A stretch of 40,885 nucleotides of DNA from Candidatus Babelota bacterium (GTDB taxonomy: Bacteria > Babelota > Babeliae > Babelales > JABDEC01), in NCBI GenBank assembly GCA_013286795.1, contig JABDFA010000012.1, positions 1 through 40,885 on the forward strand, given 5' to 3'. Positions within the stretch are counted from its first letter, which is position 1, and every line of letters begins with the position of its first letter. Shown here piece by piece: positions 1 through 7,953 of this stretch. Made by a program: the position numbers and the translations under genes. Below the pieces are notes generated by a model, which did no database searches, had not been told where the DNA came from, and saw only the letters and a list, made by a program, of their open reading frames with translations.

Positions 1-1
1 A

Positions 2-1111
2 TGGGTAGAAATTAGCAAATCAGCTATTTTACATAACATTAAACAATTCAGGCAAGTAATAGGTCCAAATGTTCAACTTTCTATAGTAGCAAAAAGTAAT
101 GCTTACGGGCATGGTTTAGAACAAGTTGCACAAATAGCCCAAGAATCAGAAGATGCAAATTGGATTTGCATTTTTAGCCTTTATGAAGGAATAATATCAA
201 GAAATTCCGGATTTAAAAAAAACATTCTAGTTTTAGGGCACGTTGATCTAGATCCAGAATTAGCAATAATCAATTCTATAGATTTGACAGTATATGATTT
301 GGAATTTATACAAAAACTTAATGATTTAGGTAAAAAATTAAATATTCCTGCCTTTATACATATTAAGGTTGATACCGGACTTTCCAGATTAGGAATATTT
401 CCAGAAGAAGCCCTTGAATTAATTAAAAAAACCCATAATTTGCCCTTTATTAAAATTAGGGGTATTTTTAGCCATTTTGCAGAATCGGATGCCAAAGATC
501 AAAATTTTACACATAAACAAGCTAATAAATTTATGTGGTTACTAAACGAACTGAAAAAATCAAAGATTCACATCCCATTTATACACTGCTCAAATACAAC
601 CGGAATTATACGTTTTGGATCTTGCCATTTTACCATGAGTAGAACCGGTGGAGGCACATACGGTCTTTATAAATCCAATGAAATAAATGAGCTAGGCCAA
701 AAAAAGCATTTAATAAACCTAAAACTTGCATTAACCTGGAAAGCTAAAATAATGCAAATAAAAGAACTTCCGGCCGGAAGTTATGTAAGTTACGCTCGTA
801 CTTTTGTCACATACAGAAAAACCAAGATTGCTCTAATTCCCATAGGTTATTGGGATGGATATAATAGACAACTTTCTAACAAAGGTTCTGTTTATATCAA
901 AGGTATCCCTACTCCTGTAATTGGCCGAGTTTGTATGAATGTTATAATAGTTGATATAACTGAAATCCAAAATGTTAGCCTTAATGACGAAGCTATTTTA
1001 GTAGGCAATCTCCCTGGTATTAACCCTGATGATATCGCCCAACTTACAGGTAGTATAAATTACGAGACTACAACCAGAATAAATCCCGCCATACCTCGAA
1101 TAATAATATAA
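2..1111 (+). CDS. alr: Alanine racemase (5' end cut by window edge)
   Basis: PLP enzyme that interconverts L- and D-alanine, giving D-Ala for peptidoglycan in the cytoplasm. The frame is open from base 2 (Trp-Val-Glu-Ile, typical of the extreme N-terminus), so only a few residues are missing; about 370 residues are present, full size for the family. The PLP-lysine motif AKSNAYGHG is at bases 89-115, with the Schiff-base lysine at 92-94. The second catalytic base is the Tyr of SYARTF at 791-793. GYWDGYNR and the C-terminal TRINPAIPR are also family hallmarks. The usual Cys-Met-Asp near the substrate carboxylate reads Cys-Met-Asn here (Asn codon 938-940). The gene converges on the next one with only 8 bases between stops. 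The upstream operon context is outside the window. Confidence 0.95.
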   Translation, partial: WVEISKSAILHNIKQFRQVIGPNVQLSIVAKSNAYGHGLEQVAQIAQESEDANWICIFSLYEGIISRNSGFKKNILVLGHVDLDPELAIINSIDLTVYDLEFIQKLNDLGKKLNIPAFIHIKVDTGLSRLGIFPEEALELIKKTHNLPFIKIRGIFSHFAESDAKDQNFTHKQANKFMWLLNELKKSKIHIPFIHCSNTTGIIRFGSCHFTMSRTGGGTYGLYKSNEINELGQKKHLINLKLALTWKAKIMQIKELPAGSYVSYARTFVTYRKTKIALIPIGYWDGYNRQLSNKGSVYIKGIPTPVIGRVCMNVIIVDITEIQNVSLNDEAILVGNLPGINPDDIAQLTGSINYETTTRINPAIPRIII

Positions 1112-1119
1112 AATATATT

Positions 1120-2934
1120 TTATAGCCCTTGATGTATAGTCTCAACTCCTACTGGACGTGGACCGGATGGAGGAGGTGGAGTAGTAGTTTTTGATGCTGT
1201 TGAGCCCCCTTTACTTGATGTAGATGCAGATGATCCAGAAGTTGAAGAAGTTTGTGGTATCTGAGCTGAAGGAATAGCCGCAGCCTGACCAATCTGTTCC
1301 TTACCAATACCCAAAGATGCCTGCGCAATTTGTTCTTGTTGAATCTTTTCCATTTTTTGTCTATTTATTTCCTGCGCAATTTGTTCTTGAGCAATTTGTT
1401 CTTTTTTTATTTGAATGGCTTGTATCAATTCTTGTGGTATTATTTCTGCTGGAGCATAATGTCGTGTATAAGTTCCAAAAAGAGCATAAAATCCATCAGC
1501 TATCCAATCTGCTACAGCTGTAATGGCATCATTAACTTGAGGTATAAAAGTTACCGCAACAAGTACTAAACCTACCGCTATACCTATAGGACCCCCAGAC
1601 GAAGATGCTGCCAATTCACTTCCAGCTGAACCTGCAGCACCACCTGCCGCTCCAGCTACTGCTGCCCCTTCTACAGATGTTTCCACTGCTGCAGTACCAG
1701 CAGCTGCTGCCTCACCTGCTAAACTTGCCGCCGAACCGGCAGCAGTTCCTGCAGTTTTGGCTCCTTTTATTATTTGCACCCCTGCCTCTAAGACATCTGA
1801 CATTGCAGCGCTTGAAGCTCCTTCAGCTGATACTACTGTTGCTGATTCGCCTGCTATACCTATATCTATTGCAGCTGCACCTGATCCCGAACCAACAACA
1901 CCTGTACTTGATAAACTTTTAAAAAAATTTATGCCTTTCATTATCCCTTTTTCTGCGGCCCATAGACCTCCTAATTGCAATGTTAGATTTGCTATTAACT
2001 GAGGAGCTATTTTACCTTTTTGTTCTGCTACGTATTCATCTATTGAAATCTTACAATTGTCACCTAAAGTCTGACATTTATTTAACCCCTGGAGAATTTC
2101 ACTTGGAATAGCTGAATAAGCTATCATCGCCTTTGAAAATTGTTGCGCATCATAATTGGATATTTGAGTAAATTTATATGTATCAGCTGTTGCTTGTTCT
2201 AATTTTGGTTTATCTATAATTTTAGGATACAGCTTATTAAGCTTAGTCATAACTGTTGCTAATGTTTGGTTCATCTGGGAAAATGTATCATAAGCTTTTT
2301 GTGTGAGACTATCACAATCATGACTAACACTAGAAAGACATTTTTGGAAACTATTATAATTTGTTTGGTAATCATTACTGCTTTGAGTGATTTTATCAAA
2401 ATTATCCATAAAGCTTGGATCAAAATTTGGGTCATTTAAATACTGTTTTGCAACATTCAAAAGAACTGTTTGGTCATAATTAGCAACTTTTGTAAATGTG
2501 TAACCAGGTATCAAAGTTTCTTGTGCCATTTGGGGCGATGGAATCTGGGTAGGATATTTTGCATTTAATATTTTCATAACATCGCTTATAGCGCTATTTA
2601 AATTAGTAAGAGAACTTATAACTTTTGATGCTATATCCTTACAGTTAACATTAGCTTTTGATCTACAGGTTAAGGCTTGGCTTTGTAAAGCATCATATTG
2701 TTTTTTTAAATCCTGTGATTTAAGAATACCTTTGACAATATCACTATTTTGTAAAGTTTTTTGTTTTTCTTGAAGCTTTTTACCTAAAATTTCACATGAA
2801 TCTTTTTTTGCATATAAAACTTGATAAAAATTAGGACATATCTTATTAATTAGATCTTTTGCCTCTTGATCATCATCAGCTAAACATCTAATAAATACTG
2901 AACTTAAAATTATTAAAAATTTAAATTTATTCAT
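1120..2934 (-). CDS. Predicted exported protein with duplicated paired-Cys modules, Ala/Gly-rich and Gln-rich tail
   Basis: I do not recognise this 604-residue protein. It has a signal peptide (about residues 1-19, ending CLA) followed by an acidic start. Two modules of about 109 residues are visible by eye: Cys90/Cys98 followed by an Asn/Ser-rich helix ending in a YP motif, and again Cys199/Cys207 followed by a similar helix ending in YP. Each is followed by a [F]TK/Q-[V/I]-[A/S]NYD motif (near 150 and 258). A third, shorter Cys287/Cys294 pair follows. Residues about 340-450 are Ala/Gly/Ser-rich, then comes a hydrophobic membrane-like stretch, then EQIAQ repeats and a Ser/Thr/Pro-rich tail. 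GGAGGG lies just before the ATG. Its promoter region is shared with the divergent gene at 3087. It could be a surface or secreted effector; the function is unknown. Confidence 0.85.
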   Translation of the reverse strand: MNKFKFLIILSSVFIRCLADDDQEAKDLINKICPNFYQVLYAKKDSCEILGKKLQEKQKTLQNSDIVKGILKSQDLKKQYDALQSQALTCRSKANVNCKDIASKVISSLTNLNSAISDVMKILNAKYPTQIPSPQMAQETLIPGYTFTKVANYDQTVLLNVAKQYLNDPNFDPSFMDNFDKITQSSNDYQTNYNSFQKCLSSVSHDCDSLTQKAYDTFSQMNQTLATVMTKLNKLYPKIIDKPKLEQATADTYKFTQISNYDAQQFSKAMIAYSAIPSEILQGLNKCQTLGDNCKISIDEYVAEQKGKIAPQLIANLTLQLGGLWAAEKGIMKGINFFKSLSSTGVVGSGSGAAAIDIGIAGESATVVSAEGASSAAMSDVLEAGVQIIKGAKTAGTAAGSAASLAGEAAAAGTAAVETSVEGAAVAGAAGGAAGSAGSELAASSSGGPIGIAVGLVLVAVTFIPQVNDAITAVADWIADGFYALFGTYTRHYAPAEIIPQELIQAIQIKKEQIAQEQIAQEINRQKMEKIQQEQIAQASLGIGKEQIGQAAAIPSAQIPQTSSTSGSSASTSSKGGSTASKTTTPPPPSGPRPVGVETIHQGL

Positions 2935-2984
2935 AACCCTCCATTTTTTTTAATTATATAATTGAAATTTAACAAAATAACAGT

Positions 2985-3035
2985 AATAAAATCAAGATTA
3001 TTTAATTAAAACCCTAACTTATTCTTGATTTTATT
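2985..3035. promoter_or_regulatory. Perfect 13-bp inverted repeat between divergent genes
   Basis: The arm AATAAAATCAAGA at 2985-2997 is exactly complementary to TCTTGATTTTATT at 3023-3035, with a 25-base spacer. It lies between two divergently transcribed genes for exported proteins, so it cannot be a simple end-of-gene terminator. It could be an operator bound by a dimeric regulator, or a structure in one of the 5' leaders. No regulator site consensus is recognised. Confidence 0.5.
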
Positions 3036-3086
3036 CAGGAAATAGAGATAAATTTCACCATAATAAGTTATTTAAAGGGGAAAACT

Positions 3087-3914
3087 ATGAATTTTAAAGT
3101 ATTAGCCTTTCTTACTCTAGTTATAATAAATATAAATTCAAACGATATAGAAAAACAGAATATAGAATTCCTAAAGTTAAATACAGGAGAAAAGGACATT
3201 AACTCCAATTTTTATGATGTATATAACTTTGTAAGAAAACTTTTCAAAAAATGGGGTATAAACAAACCTCTTGAAGTAACCGGTTCAATAAAAATATCTG
3301 ATAAGGGAATAAATAATAAAAGATACGAAGTATTGACTCCTTTTATTAAATATTTGAATCTTAATGAAAAACAAATAAATGAACTTTTATCATTTATTCC
3401 AGACGATACAGTTAAAGAAACGATTAAAAATCAGTTAATTAATGAAACAGGCGGATTAATATATGCAGTAGACGCTTTTAATAAAAAAAAATATAAAACA
3501 TTTGCTGATTTACCAGAAAAATTACCAAATCAAATTAATAAAATAGTTGGGTATGAATGGTTGGAAGAAGATAAAAAAAATATAGTAAAACGCACACATA
3601 CATCAATTAAGAACTATAAAGATTATATCAAAAAATACTTAGTCTGCGATGAACAAAAATCAACATTCAATGAATTAGCTAAATTCATAGTCTTAAATAA
3701 AAATCTATTAAGAAATGATAAAAACAAAGAATCCATTTATTTTGGATTTAAAAATAATGTTTTAGTCAAAAATATTAAAGATATTTTGTTAAAATTAACT
3801 GCCCACTTCAGAAACATCCAAAATTTGAGCTCTTTATTAGATCAAATAGGTAATTATAGAATTTATTGGATACAATTAGAAGATAATGCAATAACGATTT
3901 ATACAAAACTCTAA
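3087..3914 (+). CDS. Predicted exported protein of unknown function
   Basis: This is a 275-residue protein with a signal peptide (MNFKVLAFLTLVIININS, cleavage near residue 18). The mature part is Lys/Asn-rich and mostly helical by composition, has a single Cys, and shows no motif I recognise. The start is supported by AAAGGGG 5 to 11 bases upstream of the ATG at 3087. It is divergent from the 1120-2934 gene across a perfect inverted repeat, and converges on the 3970-4359 gene across a symmetrical hairpin. It belongs to the run of exported proteins from 1120 to 10398. Codon use and base composition match its neighbours. Confidence 0.8.
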   Translation: MNFKVLAFLTLVIININSNDIEKQNIEFLKLNTGEKDINSNFYDVYNFVRKLFKKWGINKPLEVTGSIKISDKGINNKRYEVLTPFIKYLNLNEKQINELLSFIPDDTVKETIKNQLINETGGLIYAVDAFNKKKYKTFADLPEKLPNQINKIVGYEWLEEDKKNIVKRTHTSIKNYKDYIKKYLVCDEQKSTFNELAKFIVLNKNLLRNDKNKESIYFGFKNNVLVKNIKDILLKLTAHFRNIQNLSSLLDQIGNYRIYWIQLEDNAITIYTKL

Positions 3915-3915
3915 G

Positions 3916-3956
3916 ATATTACCTAAATCAGAATATAAATCCAATTTAGGTAATAT
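3916..3956. terminator. Symmetrical hairpin between convergent genes
   Basis: ATATTACCTAAAT at 3916-3928 pairs perfectly with ATTTAGGTAATAT at 3944-3956, with a 15-base loop. It begins one base after the stop of the plus-strand gene and ends 13 bases before the stop of the minus-strand gene, as expected for a bidirectional terminator. A long U-tract is missing on both sides, so it may act as an RNA 3'-end stabiliser instead. Confidence 0.55.
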
Positions 3957-3969
3957 AGTTTGAAATATT

Positions 3970-4359
3970 CTATGAGTGATGTTCACATTCTTGAATTGCA
4001 GAAAGAACACCATTATAAGTATTATTACATTGTTGATTAATTCCTGCCAGATTAGTTCCAATAGCACCCCAATTACAACAGCCATAACATGCATCTCCCA
4101 TAGGACAACTAATATACATATTTTTCTTTTTTGATCTAACTTTTCCAGCTGTATTTAGCTGCGTAAAGGGATCTGATGTTGAGGGAATTTTAATTATAAA
4201 ATCACCATCATCATCCTTCGAACTACCCTTTGGAGCATCAGAAGGATTATTATAAACATTATAAGTACAAACATATATTCCACCATCACAATGAGAAAAA
4301 ACTGAATTGCAATGTAATAAGGAAATTGAAATTAAAAGTAAAAAAAACTTTTTTAACAT
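3970..4359 (-). CDS. Small Cys-rich exported protein
   Basis: This is a 129-residue protein with a signal peptide of about 20-22 residues (MLKKFFLLLISISLLHCNSV). The mature part has about nine Cys, concentrated in the last 50 residues (SCP, ACYGCCNW, QQCN, ECEHHS), which suggests a disulfide-stabilised or metal-binding fold. The family is not recognised. TAGGAGG with a 4-base spacing precedes the ATG. It is the second gene of a two-gene minus-strand unit behind 4378-4779 (18-base gap). Export plus many Cys suggests life outside the cytoplasm. Confidence 0.8.
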   Translation of the reverse strand: MLKKFFLLLISISLLHCNSVFSHCDGGIYVCTYNVYNNPSDAPKGSSKDDDGDFIIKIPSTSDPFTQLNTAGKVRSKKKNMYISCPMGDACYGCCNWGAIGTNLAGINQQCNNTYNGVLSAIQECEHHS

Positions 4360-4377
4360 TTTACCTCCTAAATTAGT

Positions 4378-4779
4378 TTAAAATTTTGACAAACTTTTAC
4401 CACTATCAGAACCAAAATTAATGGTTTTATCACTGACTGAATCAAACAATTCATTATAAACTCTCGAATATCCACCAATAGCTAAACTTACTTCTCGAGC
4501 AAGTTCTTCACCTGTTGGATTAATACGCTTAGATATAATTTTAAAAGATTCGGCCTTAAACTCAGGTTGACTTGAAGAATCAGACAACATCTGATTCAAT
4601 TCATTTTTCATATTATTTAAAGTCTTTATCATATAATAAAGATATACTGCAGCAAAATGTTTTTCTTTTTCAGACATTTTTGCAACGCTTGGTGAAGATA
4701 CCTTAACAGATCTAGATTGAACCAAAATAAAATTTCCAATTGATATCAATCCAACCAGAAAATAAACTACTTTTTTCAT
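4378..4779 (-). CDS. Small exported protein of unknown function
   Basis: I place the start at the internal ATG at 4777-4779, because AAGGAGG lies 5 bases upstream of it and the protein then begins with a standard signal peptide (MKKVVYFLVGLISIGNFILVQS). An ATG nine codons upstream would put the GGAGG inside the coding region and add a charged stretch before the signal peptide. The mature ~110 residues are helical and polar with no Cys, and I recognise no domain. It is the first gene of a two-gene unit with 3970-4359, and divergent from the Cys-rich peptide gene at 4993. Confidence 0.75.
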   Translation of the reverse strand: MKKVVYFLVGLISIGNFILVQSRSVKVSSPSVAKMSEKEKHFAAVYLYYMIKTLNNMKNELNQMLSDSSSQPEFKAESFKIISKRINPTGEELAREVSLAIGGYSRVYNELFDSVSDKTINFGSDSGKSLSKF

Positions 4780-4992
4780 TAGAACCTCCTTTTTTTTAGA
4801 ATCCATTAAAATAGTTAAATCTTAAAGCCACAATTAGCTTCTAGATTAAATATATTAAACCGGAACCCAAAAAGTCAACTATTTGTAAATATTTTTCTCA
4901 GCCTGGTTATTTTTAAACTCATTTCAAATTTCAATCAAATTATTGCTTTTAGATAGCCAATTTTGTTAAATTATATTCAAAAGGAGGTAACC

Positions 4993-5217
4993 ATGCAGAA
5001 TTCTAATATATTTAAATTTTATTCACTTTTAACAATTGTTCTATTGGTTAATTTCACTCAAATTAATTCAGTTCATTTTGACCAAGTTTGTACATCAGAT
5101 GAACAATGCAAAAATCCTTCTGAAATCGATAAAACTTTGAGTTTCTTGCAGGGGAAATGTCTAAAAGGACCTGGTCAACCCGGTTTTTGTGTATACACAA
5201 CTGAAATTAAGAAGTAA
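4993..5217 (+). CDS. Exported four-Cys mini-protein
   Basis: The start is the ATG at 4993, because AAGGAGG lies 5 bases upstream; an earlier in-frame start at 4963 would place that site inside the gene. The product is 74 residues: a signal peptide of about 26 residues and a ~48-residue mature part with the spacing C-x5-C-x16-C-x9-C (CTSDEQC then GKC then GFC). The CxSDxQC start and short Pro/Gly-rich loop recall small disulfide-knotted secreted modules of eukaryotes, but that is resemblance only. A T-run follows at about 5239-5246. The function is unknown. Confidence 0.75.
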   Translation: MQNSNIFKFYSLLTIVLLVNFTQINSVHFDQVCTSDEQCKNPSEIDKTLSFLQGKCLKGPGQPGFCVYTTEIKK

Positions 5218-5312
5218 AAACCGGCTTTTTAAGCAACTTTTTTTTATAAAATTCACACAGTGATCAAAATCATTGATTTTTATTTTATAAGCCTGTTACC
5301 ATATAAATATGA

Positions 5313-5318
5313 TATAAT
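5313..5318 (+). promoter_or_regulatory. Possible -10 box for the 5350 gene
   Basis: A perfect TATAAT stands 31 bases upstream of the ATG, placing a start point near 5325 and leaving the AAGGAGG site in the leader. No good -35 is present at the right distance (a TTGATT at 5273-5278 is too far), so this is a weak call. Confidence 0.3.
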
Positions 5319-5349
5319 GTTATATTTGTAATTTTTAAAAGGAGGTTCA

Positions 5350-6693
5350 ATGTCAAAAAAAATTAAAGCTCTATTTTTAATTTTATTTATTGGTATCAAT
5401 AATTTAAATTTAATGGCTCAAAATAAAACTTCACCAAGCACAAAAAAAGCAACTGCTGCAAAAACGGCTGCTGGTATTCCAGCTAAAAAAATTAACATGT
5501 CTGCTAGCTCTAAATCTACAACCCCGGATACATCTACAAATCCATGTGCAGGAAATACAGCAGGTCCAACAGATTATTGTAAATTAAGCTGGATTGATGA
5601 CAAAAATTCTCAAGGTGACAAATATGACGCAACTGCTATTTGTGATTCAAGTTCAGATAGTGGTAGTGATACACCGGTAACATATAATGATTTCACTGCA
5701 TATGCTAAAGGAATAATGGACTTATGGAAAAAAGAAGTTGCAGCAGCTAATGATTTTCAAGCCAGCATATCAAAATTATCTTTAACATTTAATAGTGATG
5801 TTTTACCAGGAGGCAAAGGTAATTGCATGGACTTTTTAAGTGATATAGAAAATCCAAAATATAAAGGTAAAATGCCATCACAATGTTCTTTTTATGTTGA
5901 TGACTTAATTCAAAAATCAAAAGATCTCATGGGGACTCAAACTGAATTAGTAGATAAACTAAATATGCAAAATTGTTCTAATATTGGCCCATCATCTAGC
6001 TTAGCAAAACAAGATATTCAAGTTGGGTCACAAACTATAACAAGATATTCAGATTACCCTATTTGCGATATACAAACAGCTATTGCAAAAATGTTAAATA
6101 CACAAAAATTCTGGGGCCAAACTTGCTCTAAATTTATGACAGCAGCGCAAAAAAAAGCAGCTGAAGATCAAAGGCAACAAAATTTACAGGATCAAAGAGA
6201 TTTACAACCTTCTCAACCATCAGAAGGCCAAGTCTGGGGACAAATCATTGGTGGAGGCGTAGTGAGTGCCGGAGCCTTTATTGTTGGTCAACATTATTTT
6301 AATAAGGCTACTACACCAGCAGGAGAAATTATTAACAAACCTGGAGCTTGGACTAGAATGAAAAATGCCTTAGGTTTAGCTTCAGATGTTGAAAAAACAT
6401 TACCTGATTTCATAAAAGCTGTAAACGTAAGTGAAAGTTATGCAAAAGGACTTGGAAAAGTGTTGGATTTAACAACATTAACAAAAAAAGCAGATAATTT
6501 AGGAAATATATTAAAACTAGGTATTGACGCCGAAAAATTATCTAAAGTTGCTAATGCTGCTGAAGTTGCAGAATTACTTTCAACAACTGGTAAAACAGGT
6601 GAATTTACTGGAGATATGGAAAAAGTAGCCAGCGTACTACAAGAAGCAAGAGAGGCAAAAATCGCTGTATCTATAGCTAGTAAGGCAATTTAA
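5350..6693 (+). CDS. Predicted exported protein with Cys-containing N-half and hydrophobic segment
   Basis: This is a 447-residue protein. A signal peptide (about residues 1-23, ending NLMAQ) is followed by a low-complexity Lys/Thr/Ser/Ala stretch to about residue 60. Next comes a region with scattered Cys (residues about 66-260), a Gln/Arg-rich stretch, and a Gly/Val-rich hydrophobic segment near residue 296 that could span or insert in a membrane. The last 120 residues are helical. AAGGAGG with 4-base spacing supports the start. The gene ends at a strong hairpin terminator. I recognise no family. The layout (Cys-rich exported half, one hydrophobic stretch, helical tail) broadly resembles the 1120-2934 protein, but I see no alignable similarity. 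Confidence 0.8.
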   Translation: MSKKIKALFLILFIGINNLNLMAQNKTSPSTKKATAAKTAAGIPAKKINMSASSKSTTPDTSTNPCAGNTAGPTDYCKLSWIDDKNSQGDKYDATAICDSSSDSGSDTPVTYNDFTAYAKGIMDLWKKEVAAANDFQASISKLSLTFNSDVLPGGKGNCMDFLSDIENPKYKGKMPSQCSFYVDDLIQKSKDLMGTQTELVDKLNMQNCSNIGPSSSLAKQDIQVGSQTITRYSDYPICDIQTAIAKMLNTQKFWGQTCSKFMTAAQKKAAEDQRQQNLQDQRDLQPSQPSEGQVWGQIIGGGVVSAGAFIVGQHYFNKATTPAGEIINKPGAWTRMKNALGLASDVEKTLPDFIKAVNVSESYAKGLGKVLDLTTLTKKADNLGNILKLGIDAEKLSKVANAAEVAELLSTTGKTGEFTGDMEKVASVLQEAREAKIAVSIASKAI

Positions 6694-6700
6694 TAAAATT

Positions 6701-6740
6701 ATAAAAAAGTCTTTGATTAAATGATCAAAGACTTTTTTAT
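6701..6740. terminator. Strong bidirectional terminator
   Basis: Bases 6701-6717 and 6724-6740 form a perfect 17-bp stem with a 6-base loop; the core is AGTCTTTGAT/ATCAAAGACT. A-run and T-run flanks give a U-tract in both directions. It separates the convergent genes ending at 6693 and 6748 and should stop transcription from both. Confidence 0.9.
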
Positions 6741-6747
6741 TTTAAAA

Positions 6748-7602
6748 TTATTCTATTATACTAACTTTAGGTAAAGTTTCTGTAGGAACCACAGGCAAAA
6801 CAGGTTTTGCCAATTCAAAATCCATGGTTGAAGGTGTTCCAGCTAAAGGCAAACTTTTTGAAAGATCAGCTGATTGTATTGCTAATTGCCCAGATGTATC
6901 AAGTTTTCCAGCTTGACCAGAAAGAGATTTAATAGAACTCAAGCCAGTTAATTTCGTAGACGAATCTGCGTGACTTTCAGAATGTGAATGCATATGTATA
7001 TGAACATTTTCTTGAATAGATTGAATAGTTGCAGAAGTAAACTTATTACTAAAATTTTTATCTTTTGAAAGCTTTTCTAGAATTCCATCCTTTGCAACTT
7101 CACTTTCTTCCTCCATTAAATCATCTTCGATTTGCTGCCTTTCTTCATCTGTTAATTTTAAATTTTCTTGCTCATTAAGCTTATTAATTTCGCTTTCAAC
7201 AAAAGATCTTATAGAATCCTCAGTTGCCTTAGCTACTTGATTAATTAAAGCAACAGCATCTTCCATCTTTCCAGAACCAATTGCTTTCTTATAACTCTTT
7301 ATAATCTGGACATAATATTTACTGGTTATCACTTGATCGATACTACTCATTATTGTATCTACTTGGGTTTTATCTAAATTTTGTTTTTTAAAATCTGATC
7401 TTAAATTCGCAATTAAAAAACTACGACTTTTTTGCTGAGTTATCGCATCTGATATAGAACTATAAACAGAAGTAGAAACAGAATGCAAAACTGCTTTTAT
7501 ATGTTTAGTATCATTTTCAGATAAAAGTGTTGAAACACAATAACTTTGACAATGTAATAAACCCAGAATTAAGTAAGAACTCACAATTTTAATTTTTATC
7601 AT
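6748..7602 (-). CDS. Predicted exported helical protein with a His-rich stretch
   Basis: This is a 284-residue protein with a signal peptide (about residues 1-22). The body is helical and charged; residues about 140-175 are Glu-rich. A short His-rich run (VHIHMHSHSESH) starts near residue 200 and has the alternating His spacing often seen in metal-binding stretches. The C-terminal part is Leu/Pro/Ser-rich. An AGGGGAT site lies before the ATG at 7600-7602. I recognise no family. It converges on the 5350-6693 gene across a strong terminator and diverges from the 814-residue exported protein at 7954. Confidence 0.8.
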   Translation of the reverse strand: MIKIKIVSSYLILGLLHCQSYCVSTLLSENDTKHIKAVLHSVSTSVYSSISDAITQQKSRSFLIANLRSDFKKQNLDKTQVDTIMSSIDQVITSKYYVQIIKSYKKAIGSGKMEDAVALINQVAKATEDSIRSFVESEINKLNEQENLKLTDEERQQIEDDLMEEESEVAKDGILEKLSKDKNFSNKFTSATIQSIQENVHIHMHSHSESHADSSTKLTGLSSIKSLSGQAGKLDTSGQLAIQSADLSKSLPLAGTPSTMDFELAKPVLPVVPTETLPKVSIIE

Positions 7603-7953
7603 ACATATCCCCTATAAAAAAACTATAAGAATACCATTGACAACTGATGAATAACTCACCCCCCCCCAGTCATCCTGAGTGAAGCGCGTAAGCGCGAAAT
7701 CGAAGGACGAACCATACGAGCAAATCAAATAATTCATATATTTTAAGCTAATTACGCATAAAACCCAACCAACCTAATATTACTAAAACTTAAAGTACCA
7801 TTTTAAGATTTTTGCTAAATTTATCTAAATCACCACTCTTTTTCAAAAAATTTGTTGATCAGAACCCATACTTTTTTAAACCGTTGATTTTTAATATTAC
7901 GCTTAGATAAATTCATAATTATAATGCTTATTAAAAATTAAGGTACATAAGTA
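7603..7953. other. 351-base divergent intergenic region
   Basis: This is the shared upstream region of two divergent exported-protein genes. It holds a GC-rich structured element with a run of nine C (7659-7712, listed separately). The rest is AT-rich. A TATAAT at 7920-7925 could be a -10 for the 7954 gene, but no matching -35 is seen. No ORF with a credible ribosome binding site was found. Confidence 0.5.
7659..7712. repeat. GC-rich palindromic element, probable interspersed repeat
   Basis: A run of nine C (7659-7667) is followed by GTCATCC at 7669-7675. The hairpin GCGC-GTAA-GCGC follows at 7684-7695, whose loop is a GNRA-type tetraloop. GGACGAAC at 7705-7712 pairs imperfectly with the GTCATCC arm. 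The TCATCCTGAG...GAAGGAC pattern is like short interspersed palindromic repeats seen in intergenic DNA of many bacteria. It contrasts sharply with the surrounding AT-rich DNA. Copy number cannot be judged from one window. Confidence 0.55.

Noticed and set aside
1605-1922. Leu/Pro-rich plus-strand ORF of 105 codons
   Set aside because: Shadow of the Ala/Gly-rich segment of the minus-strand 1120-2934 gene; repetitive composition and no ribosome site.
4963-4992. Upstream ATG of the Cys-rich mini-protein
   Set aside because: Using it would put the perfect AAGGAGG inside the gene and add a polar stretch before the signal peptide.
7659-7712. GC-rich structured element considered as a tRNA or riboswitch
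   Set aside because: No cloverleaf, no CCA end and no known aptamer core; a short palindromic repeat explains it better.
7884-7909. TTGATT...TAGATA considered as promoter of the 7954 gene
   Set aside because: Spacer of only 14 bases; too short for a sigma-70 promoter.
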